DNA of 40,236 nucleotides, from contig JAAYNH010000083.1 in NCBI GenBank assembly GCA_012520945.1, positions 1 through 40,236 of the forward strand, given 5' to 3'. This stretch comes from Treponema sp. (GTDB lineage: Bacteria > Spirochaetota > Spirochaetia > Treponematales > Treponemataceae). Under the pieces are notes generated by a model, which was given only the letters and a program-made list of their open reading frames with translations, was not told where the DNA came from and searched no databases. Below, in pieces: positions 24,221 to 32,722 of the stretch; the first letter of the stretch is position 1; each line of letters starts with the position of its first letter. The translations under genes were made by a program, and so were the position numbers.

Positions 24221-24262
24221 AAAAAAAGACTGTACTACAGGAGGATTATTCAGTACAGTCTT
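24221..24262 (-). terminator. Terminator of the sigma factor gene
   Basis: A perfect 11-bp stem (24226-24236 with 24252-24262), 15-nt loop, then seven T on the minus strand. Confidence 0.85.
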
Positions 24263-24297
24263 CTAAAACTCTCAATATTGCCGACTTTTTATTATGG

Positions 24298-25119
24298 CTA
24301 TGCGGTTGCATTTTTTTTCTGTTTGATTGCCGCACGCAATCGTAAAATGGCTCTTATTTCCATTTGACGTACAGTTTCAGAAGAAACACCTAGCATTTCT
24401 CCAACTTGGCGTAATGTTTTATTTTTCTCGTCATAATTAAAATTATATCGATAATATAAAACTTCTTTTTCCATATGAGGTAATTCATTTAATAAATTTG
24501 CCACTTCCTTCCTTGATTCTTCAGCTAATACATATTCTTCCGGAGTCAATGTTTCATCAGGAATTAGATCACTAATTGTTGCAGCGGATGAATCGCCAAC
24601 GGGACAATCCAAACTAGAAACTGTGTATGAATAAGTTAATGCTTCATTAATCTCATCCGGCATAACTCCAAGATAAGTAGCCATTTCTTCAACATAAGGC
24701 TCACGACAATTTTTTTCTAAAAGCACTTCACGGGCATTTTTTATGCGACGTAACAAAGCTTCTTTTCTATAAGGTATGGTAATAATATTATGCTTGTTTC
24801 GTACATAACGCAAAATTGCCTGTGTAATCCATAAATATGCATATGTTGAAAAACGTGTGTTAAAAGAAGCTCGATATCTTGAAGCGGCTGTTATTAAACC
24901 GATGTTTCCTTCTTGAATTAAATCCATAAATGAAATTTTAAAGCTATTATATTTTTTTGCAGCACTAATTACTAATCGCAAATTACTTTGTACAAGTTTT
25001 TTTTCAGCATTTTTATCGCCGGATTCACTTCTTTTAGCAAGTTCAATTTCTTCTTCTGCTGTCAAAAGCGGATAGGATTTTACTTGATTAATATAACTAT
25101 TAAAAAGTTCTTTTTCCAT
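24298..25119 (-). CDS. Secondary sigma70-family factor (RpoS/RpoD-like, group 2)
   Basis: 273 residues, too short for the housekeeping factor. Region 1.2 (LFNSYINQVKSYPLLTAEEE), region 2 (FMDLIQEGNIGLITAASRY, FSTYAYLWITQAILRYVR), region 3 (EPYVEEMATYLGV) and region 4 (LRQVGEMLGVSSETVRQME) are all intact; region 1.1 is absent. GAGG lies 7 nt before the ATG. The gene is preceded by a sequence matching the sigma54 consensus, so it is probably switched on by RpoN and an enhancer-binding protein. A perfect terminator follows. Which genes it controls is unknown. Confidence 0.9.
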   Translation of the reverse strand: MEKELFNSYINQVKSYPLLTAEEEIELAKRSESGDKNAEKKLVQSNLRLVISAAKKYNSFKISFMDLIQEGNIGLITAASRYRASFNTRFSTYAYLWITQAILRYVRNKHNIITIPYRKEALLRRIKNAREVLLEKNCREPYVEEMATYLGVMPDEINEALTYSYTVSSLDCPVGDSSAATISDLIPDETLTPEEYVLAEESRKEVANLLNELPHMEKEVLYYRYNFNYDEKNKTLRQVGEMLGVSSETVRQMEIRAILRLRAAIKQKKNATA

Positions 25120-25141
25120 TGTATTACCTCAGTTATATTAA

Positions 25142-25158
25142 AGCAAAAATCGTGCCAA
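25142..25158 (-). promoter_or_regulatory. Sigma54 (-24/-12) promoter of the secondary sigma factor
   Basis: Minus strand TTGGCAC, five nt, TTGCT: the core TGGCAC-N5-TTGC matches the RpoN consensus completely, with the GG and GC pairs 10 nt apart as required. The start point would fall near 25132, giving a leader of about 13 nt that begins with the Shine-Dalgarno site. Confidence 0.75.
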
Positions 25159-25190
25159 CTTTTTAAAATATTTATATTTAAATGCAAAAC

Positions 25191-25202
25191 GGCTCTAAAG
25201 CC
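25191..25202. promoter_or_regulatory. Small inverted repeat upstream of the sigma54 promoter
   Basis: GGCT-ctaa-AGCC, about 35-45 bp upstream of the -24 element, the most GC-rich spot in this AT-rich stretch. Enhancer sites usually lie farther away, so its role is uncertain. Confidence 0.25.
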
Positions 25203-25257
25203 TTATTATTACTTGATTTACGACATTTTTTCGGCTAAAAATATTTTGATACGATAC

Positions 25258-25296
25258 AAAAAAAAATCTATCTGTATACATTTTTATACAGATAGA
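25258..25296 (-). terminator. Terminator of the outer-membrane-like gene
   Basis: A perfect 12-bp stem (25267-25278 with 25285-25296), 6-nt loop, nine T on the minus strand. It insulates the sigma factor promoter from the upstream gene. Confidence 0.85.
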
Positions 25297-25362
25297 CTAA
25301 TACAAATCTATACATTCAGATTTTTGACAATTTTGACATATTTAACAAAATCTACAAAAATT

Positions 25363-26325
25363 TTAGAACTTAACCTCATAACTAAATGCTATACGATTAA
25401 AGCACCATTCACGGCTAGCAAATGTTTTATTATATGCACTTTCGTTTTCTGCAATTGCTTCAGTATAAGAACGTCTGCTTTTAAAACGTGCCTGAATTGT
25501 CAATTGATGCATTTTATTAAATTTCAAAATTGCAACAGGGCTCAAAGCTATTTCCATAAAAGCCGGATTCCAGTTTTCATAACGTGTTGCAAAATTACCG
25601 CCTCCTAAATATCCTTCCAGCTCACACTGTAAGGCTACTGTTTGCAAAAGTAAAGGCATTTGGTAACCTAGTAAAAATGATGAATAATATTTCCAGCCAT
25701 TACAATAATCGGCTGTTCCCTGCCATTTCCAAATTTCACCGTCAGGAGCACTTGTTAGTCTTTGATAAAATACTTTATAGGAAGCTAACATTACAACGTG
25801 AGTCCAATCACCCGGCACAATGGCACCTATGTCAAATTGGAACAATGAATCGAACCAAAATTGCATCATCCATGTTTGAAAAGGATTTGTGGAGGTAAAT
25901 TTTTTTGTTGTGTCGTTATAAATTGCACTTCCTTGAACATTAAGTGGAGCAAAATCCCAACCTGTTCCAATTTTTCCGCCGGCTGTAAAAACCAAAAAAG
26001 CGATGGGTGTAAAATTCGCCTGAAAGATTGGCATAACTGAAACGGGTGATAGTTCAAATGCTGCATTTAATTTTAAATTATTGTCTTTAACTAATGGATT
26101 TGTGCCAAATGGTGTAGGTATGGTATAAAAATAATTTCCTGTTACACGTGCTTCAAGAGCAGAAAAAGGGCCGTTAATAAAACTAAAGTGTGTATTATTT
26201 ACATTGATTTTACTTTCGGATCTTGGATAATATGCCAAATCAGTAACAACGGAAAAGGAGTGTGATTTTGCATAAACGCCACTAATAACAAGCAATAATA
26301 ACAAAAAACATATAATCTTTTTCAT
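25363..26325 (-). CDS. Putative outer-membrane beta-barrel protein
   Basis: 320 residues. KKIICFLLLLLVISGVYAKS is a signal peptide with cleavage near residue 19. The rest alternates short amphipathic beta segments rich in aromatic residues (Trp, Tyr, Phe) with turns and ends in a beta strand with C-terminal Phe (AFSYEVKF), as in outer-membrane barrels. I cannot name the family. A TTGTCA-17-TATAAT promoter ends 7 nt before the ATG and no ribosome site is present; a strong terminator follows. Single-gene unit. Confidence 0.65.
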   Translation of the reverse strand: MKKIICFLLLLLVISGVYAKSHSFSVVTDLAYYPRSESKINVNNTHFSFINGPFSALEARVTGNYFYTIPTPFGTNPLVKDNNLKLNAAFELSPVSVMPIFQANFTPIAFLVFTAGGKIGTGWDFAPLNVQGSAIYNDTTKKFTSTNPFQTWMMQFWFDSLFQFDIGAIVPGDWTHVVMLASYKVFYQRLTSAPDGEIWKWQGTADYCNGWKYYSSFLLGYQMPLLLQTVALQCELEGYLGGGNFATRYENWNPAFMEIALSPVAILKFNKMHQLTIQARFKSRRSYTEAIAENESAYNKTFASREWCFNRIAFSYEVKF

Positions 26326-26332
26326 AATGTAA

Positions 26333-26361
26333 ATTATATATCAAGAGATTTAATTTGACAA
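26333..26361 (-). promoter_or_regulatory. Leaderless promoter of the outer-membrane-like gene
   Basis: Minus strand TTGTCA (26356-26361), 17-nt spacer, TATAAT (26333-26338), 7 nt to the ATG at 26325. Confidence 0.65.
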
Positions 26362-26390
26362 GAAAAAAAACAATAAAAACACGAAAAAAA

Positions 26391-26650
26391 CCACGAATGC
26401 ACACGAATTAACGCGAATGTTTTAGATAACCGCGAATGAACGCGAATCTATGGGAAAAACTACGGTTATCATAAAACTGCACCTAAAATAAAGCTGTAGT
26501 TTACAGAGATTTATCGACACACCCGAGATTATCGCTCAACAAACCAACCTTATTCGTAGCTAATTCCCATTGAATCACCTTATTCGTAACCATTCGTGTC
26601 TATTTGTGGCTCTTTTTTATTATTCGTGGCCATTCGTGTTCATACGTGGC
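26391..26650. repeat. Intergenic CGAAT repeat element with inverted arms
   Basis: The left arm has CGAAT on the plus strand at about 26394, 26404, 26414, 26433 and 26443; the right arm has the complement ATTCG (or close variants) at about 26552, 26582, 26592, 26602, 26622, 26632 and 26642. Most spacings are exactly 10 bp, one helical turn, and the arms are inverted relative to each other around a 100-bp centre. The element is richer in GC than its flanks and codes for nothing I can see. Similar ACGAAT-type intergenic repeats occur in other bacteria (recollection, not checked). It fills most of the 429-bp gap between the outer-membrane-like gene and thrH. Confidence 0.75.
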
Positions 26651-26682
26651 TTAACTCCATTAAAACCTAATATTTTCTTATA

Positions 26683-26711
26683 TTGAAATTAATAAATTCT
26701 TTCTATATAAT
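26683..26711 (+). promoter_or_regulatory. Sigma70 promoter of thrH
   Basis: TTGAAA (26683-26688), 17-nt spacer, TATAAT (26706-26711). The leader is about 37 nt with a GGAGG ribosome site. Confidence 0.65.
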
Positions 26712-26754
26712 AATGTAAACACAAAAAACGTATGCAAAAATATTTGGAGGTTTT

Positions 26755-27360
26755 ATGTACATAACTTGTTTAGATTTAGAAGGCGTTTTAGTACCTGAAA
26801 TTTGGATTGCATTTTCCGAAGAAACACACATAAATGAATTGCGTTTGACAACTCGCGATATTCCTGATTATGATGTTTTAATGAAAAAACGAATAGATAT
26901 TTTAAAAGAACATAAATTATCATTAAAAGATATTCAAAACACAATTGAAAAAATTGAGCCCATGGAAGGAGCAAAAGAGTTTTTAGATGAATTGCGAAGT
27001 ATTTGCCAAGTAATCATTTTATCAGACACATTTACTCAATTTGCGGCACCTTTGATGAAAAAACTGGGTATGCCCACAATTTTTTGTAATATATTAAATA
27101 TCGATAAAAATAATATGATTTATGACTACACTTTGCGCCAAGAAAATGGAAAATTCCATGCAATAAAGGCTTTTCAATCTATAGGATATAAAACGATAGC
27201 GGCGGGCGACTCATTTAATGATTTAGAAATGATTAAACAAAGTGAAGCCGGTTTTTTGTTTCGCCCACCTAAACATATTGCACAAGAATATAGTCAATTT
27301 CCTGCATTCACAGAATATGCACAATTACTTGATGCTATAAAAAAGCAAATTTTTCAATAA
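26755..27360 (+). CDS. thrH: Phosphoserine phosphatase / homoserine phosphotransferase ThrH
   Basis: 201 residues, HAD-superfamily. The N-terminus CLDLEGVLVPEIWIAF followed by LTTRDIPDYDVLM is the ThrH signature; the nucleophile is in DLEG, motif II in ILSDTF, and motif III/IV in AAGDSFNDLEM. ThrH dephosphorylates phosphoserine and can move the phosphate to homoserine, linking serine and threonine synthesis. GGAGG lies 5 nt before the ATG. It is convergent with paaK; no serine or threonine genes adjoin. Confidence 0.93.
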   Translation: MYITCLDLEGVLVPEIWIAFSEETHINELRLTTRDIPDYDVLMKKRIDILKEHKLSLKDIQNTIEKIEPMEGAKEFLDELRSICQVIILSDTFTQFAAPLMKKLGMPTIFCNILNIDKNNMIYDYTLRQENGKFHAIKAFQSIGYKTIAAGDSFNDLEMIKQSEAGFLFRPPKHIAQEYSQFPAFTEYAQLLDAIKKQIFQ

Positions 27361-27386
27361 TCATAAATTTTATTAAAGATTATAAT

Positions 27387-28703
27387 CTATTCTTTTGGAC
27401 GCTTATCTTCAACGCGCTTTGCTTTTCCTTCCGCAATAGGCATGGAACCTGGTTCTTTTAGTTCAACAGAAGGATTAATTGAAATAAGTGCCGACACTTC
27501 CGCTTTGATTTTATCTTTTAGATTATTCAAAACGCGAGCGTCATCTGCAAATATTTCAGGTGTAACTTCGCATTGTACAGTAAGTTTGTCAAGTAATCCA
27601 TGCTTTTCAACAACAATAAGATAATTTGCACCTACACCGTGCATTTTCAAAAGCACTTCTTCTATTTGACTTGGGAAAACATTTACGCCATTAATAATGA
27701 GCATATCATCTGTGCGACCAGTAAAACGTGCAATGCGTCTGTGAATGCGACCACATTTACAAGGCTCAGGAATTATTCGTGTCAAATCACGTGTTCTGTA
27801 ACGAATAAGTGGCATGGCATCGCGACACAAAATAGTCATAACAAGCTCACCTATCTGACCGTCTTCTACAGGCTCCAATGTTTCCGGATTTATAATCTCC
27901 ATAATATAACGATCTTCCCAAATATGTAAGCCACTACGATAGATGCATTCAAAGGCAACTCCCGGACCATTCAACTCACTCATGCCATAACAATTAAAAA
28001 CACCTATTCCTAATTTATCTTGAATTTTACATCTTAATTCTTCTGAGTGCGGTTCTGCTCCTGTAATTGCTATGCGCCATTTAAATTCTTCACGAGACCA
28101 TTCACTGTTTTCAATGGCTTGATGCAAATGCAATAAATAACTTGGTGTTGCATGCGTAACAGTAGTTCCAAAATCATGCATAAATTTTATTTGCCTTAAT
28201 GTATTTCCGGAGCTTGTAGGAATAACAGTCATGCCTAATTTTTCGGCACCATAATGAAAACACAAACCGCCTGTAAAAAGACCGTATGTCATCATATTTT
28301 GGCAAATATCATCGGGGGTGCATCCGACAGCAGCCAAAGAACGTGCCATTGTATCAGCGGCTACATCAACATCTTTCATTGTTTGATAAATAACTGTAGG
28401 TGTGCCCGTTGTGCCACTTGACGCATGAATACGTACACATTCACGTTGAGGAACTGCTAATAGCCCAAAAGGATATGCTTCACGTAAATCATTTTTCGTT
28501 GTCAACGGCAAACGGCGTAAATCATCCAATGACTTAATATCCGAGCCGCTTTTAATTCCGTTTTTTTTCAAACGTTCTGAATAAAACGGTGTACGCAATG
28601 CATTATCAACTTGTTTTTTTAATGCTTCCAACTGAATAATCTCCAATTGGCTACGTTCCATTAATTCAATTTTTTTATCCCAAAAAGGCACTTCCATTTC
28701 CAT
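27387..28703 (-). CDS. Phenylacetate-CoA ligase family protein
   Basis: 438 residues, AMP-forming acyl-CoA ligase of the PaaK type. ASSGTTGTPTVIY is the AMP-binding loop, NCYGMSELNGPGVAFEC and GELVMTILCRDAMPLIRYRTRDL are the A5/A7-type motifs, and FTGRTDDMLIINGVNVFPSQIE the C-terminal hinge. An AAGGATG site precedes the ATG. It is third in the iorA-iorB-paaK unit, 5 bp after iorB, a pairing that suggests handling of aryl-acetates made by fermenting aromatic amino acids. The direction of the reaction is inference. Confidence 0.9.
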   Translation of the reverse strand: MEMEVPFWDKKIELMERSQLEIIQLEALKKQVDNALRTPFYSERLKKNGIKSGSDIKSLDDLRRLPLTTKNDLREAYPFGLLAVPQRECVRIHASSGTTGTPTVIYQTMKDVDVAADTMARSLAAVGCTPDDICQNMMTYGLFTGGLCFHYGAEKLGMTVIPTSSGNTLRQIKFMHDFGTTVTHATPSYLLHLHQAIENSEWSREEFKWRIAITGAEPHSEELRCKIQDKLGIGVFNCYGMSELNGPGVAFECIYRSGLHIWEDRYIMEIINPETLEPVEDGQIGELVMTILCRDAMPLIRYRTRDLTRIIPEPCKCGRIHRRIARFTGRTDDMLIINGVNVFPSQIEEVLLKMHGVGANYLIVVEKHGLLDKLTVQCEVTPEIFADDARVLNNLKDKIKAEVSALISINPSVELKEPGSMPIAEGKAKRVEDKRPKE

Positions 28704-28708
28704 TATAA

Positions 28709-29281
28709 TTACATCCTTTTTTGCGAACCAAGTGATAATGCTTTCACATTAATATCTACAAGTTTTGGATCTTTTTTCGCAAAACGATCATAAATAGCTT
28801 TTTCAATTGTTGAACGAGCAACAGGTATATAATCTAAAGCAGCTCCTACTAAAACCATATTTTCAGTTTTTGCATTTCCAGCCTCTTTAGCAAGCTCATT
28901 TGCTTTAATAATGAATCCCTTTGGTAAATCTTTAATTACATCATAAATTTTTTCAATTTCAGGATAATTTGGAATATTAACAAAAGGATCTGCTGCAGTT
29001 ATCAAAACACCATCTATAGAAAGCCATGAAAGATAACGTAAACTTTCCATCGGTTCTAATGATAAAATCATATTAGCACTTCCTGTCGGAATTAAGTCTG
29101 ATGAAATACGTTCGTCGGAAATGCGCAAATGTGCCTGAACTCCTCCGCCTCGCTGACTCATTCCGTGAACTTCACTTTGACGCACTTGTAAGCCGTCTGC
29201 CATGGCCGCTTGTGCAATAATTGCAGCAATTGAAAGAACACCTTGTCCGCCAACTCCTGCCAATATAATATCATATTTCAT
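28709..29281 (-). CDS. iorB: Indolepyruvate ferredoxin oxidoreductase, beta subunit
   Basis: 190 residues from the ATG at 29279-29281 (MKYDIILAGVGGQGVLSIA), which has AAGGA 9 nt upstream; a longer upstream frame exists but lacks that support. GVGGQG and SEVHGMSQRGGGVQAHLRI are gamma-type oxidoreductase motifs shared with pyruvate oxidoreductases. With IorA it oxidises aryl pyruvates to aryl-acetyl-CoA. It lies between iorA (44-bp gap) and paaK (5-bp gap). Confidence 0.9.
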   Translation of the reverse strand: MKYDIILAGVGGQGVLSIAAIIAQAAMADGLQVRQSEVHGMSQRGGGVQAHLRISDERISSDLIPTGSANMILSLEPMESLRYLSWLSIDGVLITAADPFVNIPNYPEIEKIYDVIKDLPKGFIIKANELAKEAGNAKTENMVLVGAALDYIPVARSTIEKAIYDRFAKKDPKLVDINVKALSLGSQKRM

Positions 29282-29325
29282 AAAATTTATCCTTTTAGGA
29301 GTTTTATCCTCTCTCATATCTTCAA

Positions 29326-31035
29326 TTATTTTTCAATAGTTTCAGCCACTTTTTTTGATTTATTACGTAAACGAAAAGCTTCCAAGCATTCTCTGACTAA
29401 AATTATTACTGACAAACCTTCATATTCAGCTTCTTCGGTAATAATATGAGCATTTTCATCAATTTGACTCGGATTCGTGGATAAAACTTTAATATGTTCT
29501 TTTTCAACTCCCAATCCTAAAATTAATGGCTCAAGCTGACTTGAAGGCAAAATAGTTTTTTGACAACCTGTCATAGCAACAATACTATTATCTAAAATTA
29601 TTGCCGTCATGGATGTTTTAGTTGAAATTGCATCTATTAAATTTGTAATTCCTGAGTGTAAAAATGTTGAATCGCCAATTACACCAAATGTGTACTTACA
29701 ACCGGCTTGAGAAGCACCACGTGCCATTCCTAATGAAGCACCCATGCACACAATAGTTTCAATAGCATTTAATGGTGGTGTTGCACCTAAAGAATAGCAA
29801 CCTATATCTGCCATAACGGCAACATTATCACTACCGGCTTTTGCAACTAATCCTTCTACAGCTTTATTTAATGCACTATATGAATCATGGTGAGGGCAAC
29901 CTTTGCACAATTGAGGCGGACGGTTCGGTAATTTTTCTAAAAATGTAGCGGCATTTCTGTTTTTGCTTATCAAAAAAGATTGCATTGAATCATTTATCGG
30001 CAGGCCTAATGCTTTTCGCACAATATCGGGATTTAATTCTCCCGTTCTAGGCAGATGTCCGGAAAGTTTTCCTATTACTTGAATATTTTGTGGTAAAACA
30101 CCTCTCAAGGCTTTTTCAATAAAAGGCATACCTTCTTCAATAACTAAAATATTTTTCACAGAAGCGGTCAGTTTATGTAATAATTCATGTGGTAAAGGTA
30201 AAGTTCCAATATGTAGTGTGCTTGGAGTACCACGCATATCATAACGAGCGTTACAAAGTTTTTCATAATCGGAAAAGTTTTCCATGTAATAATTACGTGC
30301 TAAACCACTTGTAACGATTGCCATATCATCACGGTTCGAATTTATTGAAAGCCGGTTCCATTTTGTGTTCACCACATAATTTTGCATATCTTTTTGCTTG
30401 GCAATCATTTTTTCATAATTTTTACGTGCCAAAGCAGGAAGTAACATCCATTCCGTGCGTTCAGCCTTAGATAAGTCATTTTGATTTTTCCATTTATTTG
30501 CAGAAAGTGGAGTTATAGCCGCACGACTGTGAGCCAAACGCGTTACCATACGCATCAAAACAGGTACGTGTAGTTTTTCTGAAAGCTCAAAAGCATCAAA
30601 AATCATTTCATATGCTTCCTGCTGAGTTGTAGGCTCAAAACAAGGAATCATAGCAAATTCGGAATAAAAACGTGAATCTTGCTCACCTTGTGAAGAATGC
30701 ATACTCGGATCATCTGCAACAACAAGAACCAACCCTCCTTTAATTCCAACTAAAGATGAGTTCATAAATGGATCTGCAGCTACGTTCAACCCTACATGTT
30801 TCATTGTAATGATTGTACGCTTTCCTGCAAAAGAGCAACCTAAAGCACTTTCATATGCTGTTTTTTCATTTGTACACCATTGTGCCACAGGTCCGGCATT
30901 TTTTTCATGATTTTCAATCAAAAACTCCATTATTTCAGTAGAAGGTGTTCCCGGATATCCAAAGGCACAAGAAAGCCCTGCATGGATAGCTCCTAATGCA
31001 AGGGCTTCATCGCCTAGCAAAACTATATCATTCAT
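29326..31035 (-). CDS. iorA: Indolepyruvate ferredoxin oxidoreductase, alpha subunit, lacking the C-terminal ferredoxin module
   Basis: 569 residues. LLGDEALALGAIHAGLSCAFGYPGTPSTEI starts the pyrimidine domain (split here by length), with later WCTNEKTAYESALG, PPQLCKGCPHHDSYSAL and the thiamine diphosphate region DIGCYSLGATPPL...GDSTFLHSG. Known IorA proteins continue with a two-cluster ferredoxin domain after a segment like VIILVRECLEA; here the protein stops about 17 residues later with no CxxCxxC motif. Electrons must then leave by another route, or the gene is shortened. A TATACA-17-TATAAT promoter ends 9 nt before the ATG. Confidence 0.88.
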   Translation of the reverse strand: MNDIVLLGDEALALGAIHAGLSCAFGYPGTPSTEIMEFLIENHEKNAGPVAQWCTNEKTAYESALGCSFAGKRTIITMKHVGLNVAADPFMNSSLVGIKGGLVLVVADDPSMHSSQGEQDSRFYSEFAMIPCFEPTTQQEAYEMIFDAFELSEKLHVPVLMRMVTRLAHSRAAITPLSANKWKNQNDLSKAERTEWMLLPALARKNYEKMIAKQKDMQNYVVNTKWNRLSINSNRDDMAIVTSGLARNYYMENFSDYEKLCNARYDMRGTPSTLHIGTLPLPHELLHKLTASVKNILVIEEGMPFIEKALRGVLPQNIQVIGKLSGHLPRTGELNPDIVRKALGLPINDSMQSFLISKNRNAATFLEKLPNRPPQLCKGCPHHDSYSALNKAVEGLVAKAGSDNVAVMADIGCYSLGATPPLNAIETIVCMGASLGMARGASQAGCKYTFGVIGDSTFLHSGITNLIDAISTKTSMTAIILDNSIVAMTGCQKTILPSSQLEPLILGLGVEKEHIKVLSTNPSQIDENAHIITEEAEYEGLSVIILVRECLEAFRLRNKSKKVAETIEK

Positions 31036-31044
31036 AATGAATAT

Positions 31045-31073
31045 ATTATAGTAAATTTTTAATTTCTTGTATA
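31045..31073 (-). promoter_or_regulatory. Promoter of the iorA-iorB-paaK unit
   Basis: Minus strand TATACA (31068-31073), 17-nt spacer, TATAAT (31045-31050), 9 nt to the iorA ATG, no ribosome site. Confidence 0.5.
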
Positions 31074-31088
31074 TAACTTACTCAAGCA

Positions 31089-31298
31089 TTAATTGGTATA
31101 ACTATAACTATTTGTAGCCGAATATATTGTACCGTCATTACAAGTTAGAATAATCGTTACAGAATATACTTTATAATTTGTACCAAAATATGTATACATT
31201 ATTGTAAGATCTTTGCCACTAATCGTTATATCGGATGTACTGACCGTTACTTCAGTTCCGTCAATATAAAAATTATATGAACTTGCAGTGCCGTCAAA
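31089..31298 (-). pseudogene. C-terminal fragment of a beta-rich protein
   Basis: A 69-codon open stretch begins after a stop with FDGTASSYNFYIDGTEVTV and ends NSYSYTN then TAA. It is rich in Thr, Ser and Tyr like an Ig-type surface domain, has no start codon, and overlaps the fecR remnant in another frame. It reads as the tail of a lost gene joined to fecR by a deletion. Confidence 0.45.
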
Positions 31299-32722
31299 CC
31301 GTCAATTGAAGAATCATGAACAGGTGAAACAAGTTGCATAGATCTAGGTGTACGCAAAGAAAAATCATTCGTTGCCACAAGTCCTGTTCTGGCAACTGAA
31401 TTTTCGGAATTATTTGCAAATGCCTGAACTGTTGCAATATATTTATCCGAAGGTAAAACTAAATTTTCTACTGTTTGTTTTGTTGTAACTTGTTTTACCA
31501 AAACATCTTTTTGCCCGTCTTTTTGTTTGTAAATGCTAAGTTTGTAATAATCTGCACCGTTTATATCCTGCCATGAAAACTCAACGCTCTTATCGCCATA
31601 AATCCATTGTTGTGAATTAGGTTTTGGTGTCATAAAAACAGGTTCAGGCAAAACATTTTCCACAAAAAGCACACGACTGTCCGAATATAATGCCAGTTCC
31701 GGTAATTTTATACGCCAAAACCACTTACCTTTAGGCAAAATCACTTGCGTTGCAGAATTTCCCGGTGCATTAATTTCATGAACATCATCAGAAAAATCTT
31801 TAGTTTTTGAAAATTATAATGTACAATTTAATTAAGGTGACTGTTTTTTCCACATAAAATTTATGCCGGAAACAGAAAGTTCTTCTGCCACAAAATAATT
31901 CGGCGGATAAACAAGACGATTTTCTTCTAATTTACGTGACTGTGTTTCAAAAGAAAAAACTTCAGAAGAACTTTGACCGCGCATGACTTTCCAAAACCAT
32001 TGTCCGTCTTTTAATAATTCTTTATTTATAATTTCACTGTAAAAATTTTCCGAAACTTCTTTATTAATAATCGGATTTTCAAAATCGGAATTATTTGCCA
32101 CAAGTAAAGTACAGTTTTCTTGTTCTTGATTTTGCCAAATAAAATTTAGTTTACTATCTTCTTCAGATGTATAAACTTTTGTACCGCTTAAAGGGGACCT
32201 CAAAACAGGTGGCAAAATATCTCTTTGTTTTTTTAGCACAAAATTTTTAACAATTGTAGAATCTCCCAATCCTACATTTCCAATTGTATAATACGGTGTT
32301 ATACGCCAAAAATATTCACCTTCAGCCAAATTTGGCAAAACAAAATTTTCATTTTCACTTTTTTCATAAATGATTGGTTCTTGCATATTTGCATTTTTTG
32401 TATCAATATCAATATTTCCGCCACCACTTAAAGAAATTGTAGCTCCACTGTCAGTATAAAAAACTTGTATCATAGTTTTTTCAAATACTTCAATTTGGCT
32501 ACCGTCAATAAATGTTAAAGTAGCTTGCGAAAGTTTTTCCGTACTAATTGTATCTGCATTATATATGGGCGAATTTTGTTTCATTCGTTCCCAGACAACA
32601 CGGTCTGAAAATTTACGTTGAACAACTCTGTGACGATATTTTATTGTTGCAATTTGTTCTTTATCATGGCGAATTGTATTTTTATTTAAGTCATTCCAAA
32701 ATAAAACCAAAATGTAATTAAA
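31247..32722 (-). pseudogene. Broken FecR-domain protein with WFW-type repeats
   Basis: Two open stretches (32722-31832 and about 31813-31247) are in the same frame, interrupted by TAA at 31832-31834 and at 31814-31816. The first begins inside a likely membrane helix (YILVLFWNDLN), then a FecR-like domain (VVWERMKQNSPIYNADTIS, ATLTFIDGSQIEV), then repeats with GEYFWRI and GQWFWKV. The second carries on the same pattern (SKTKDFS, GKWFWRI, SPVHDSSIDGLTALQ) before losing frame. The 5' end lacks a start and signal. Such proteins are usually periplasmic. Two in-frame stops, a missing start and a scrambled 3' end all point to decay. Confidence 0.75.

Noticed and set aside
24237-24251. AGGAGG followed by ATT on the plus strand near the sigma factor
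   Set aside because: It is the loop of a perfect terminator hairpin and no open frame follows.
27377-27388. 12-bp palindrome AGATTATAATCT between thrH and paaK
   Set aside because: Too short and AT-rich to separate from chance; no T-run makes it a terminator.
31814-31834. Two in-frame TAA codons in fecR as possible stop-codon reassignment or read-through
   Set aside because: Normal genes in the window end in TAA, and the locus also lacks a start and loses frame at its 3' end, so decay is simpler.
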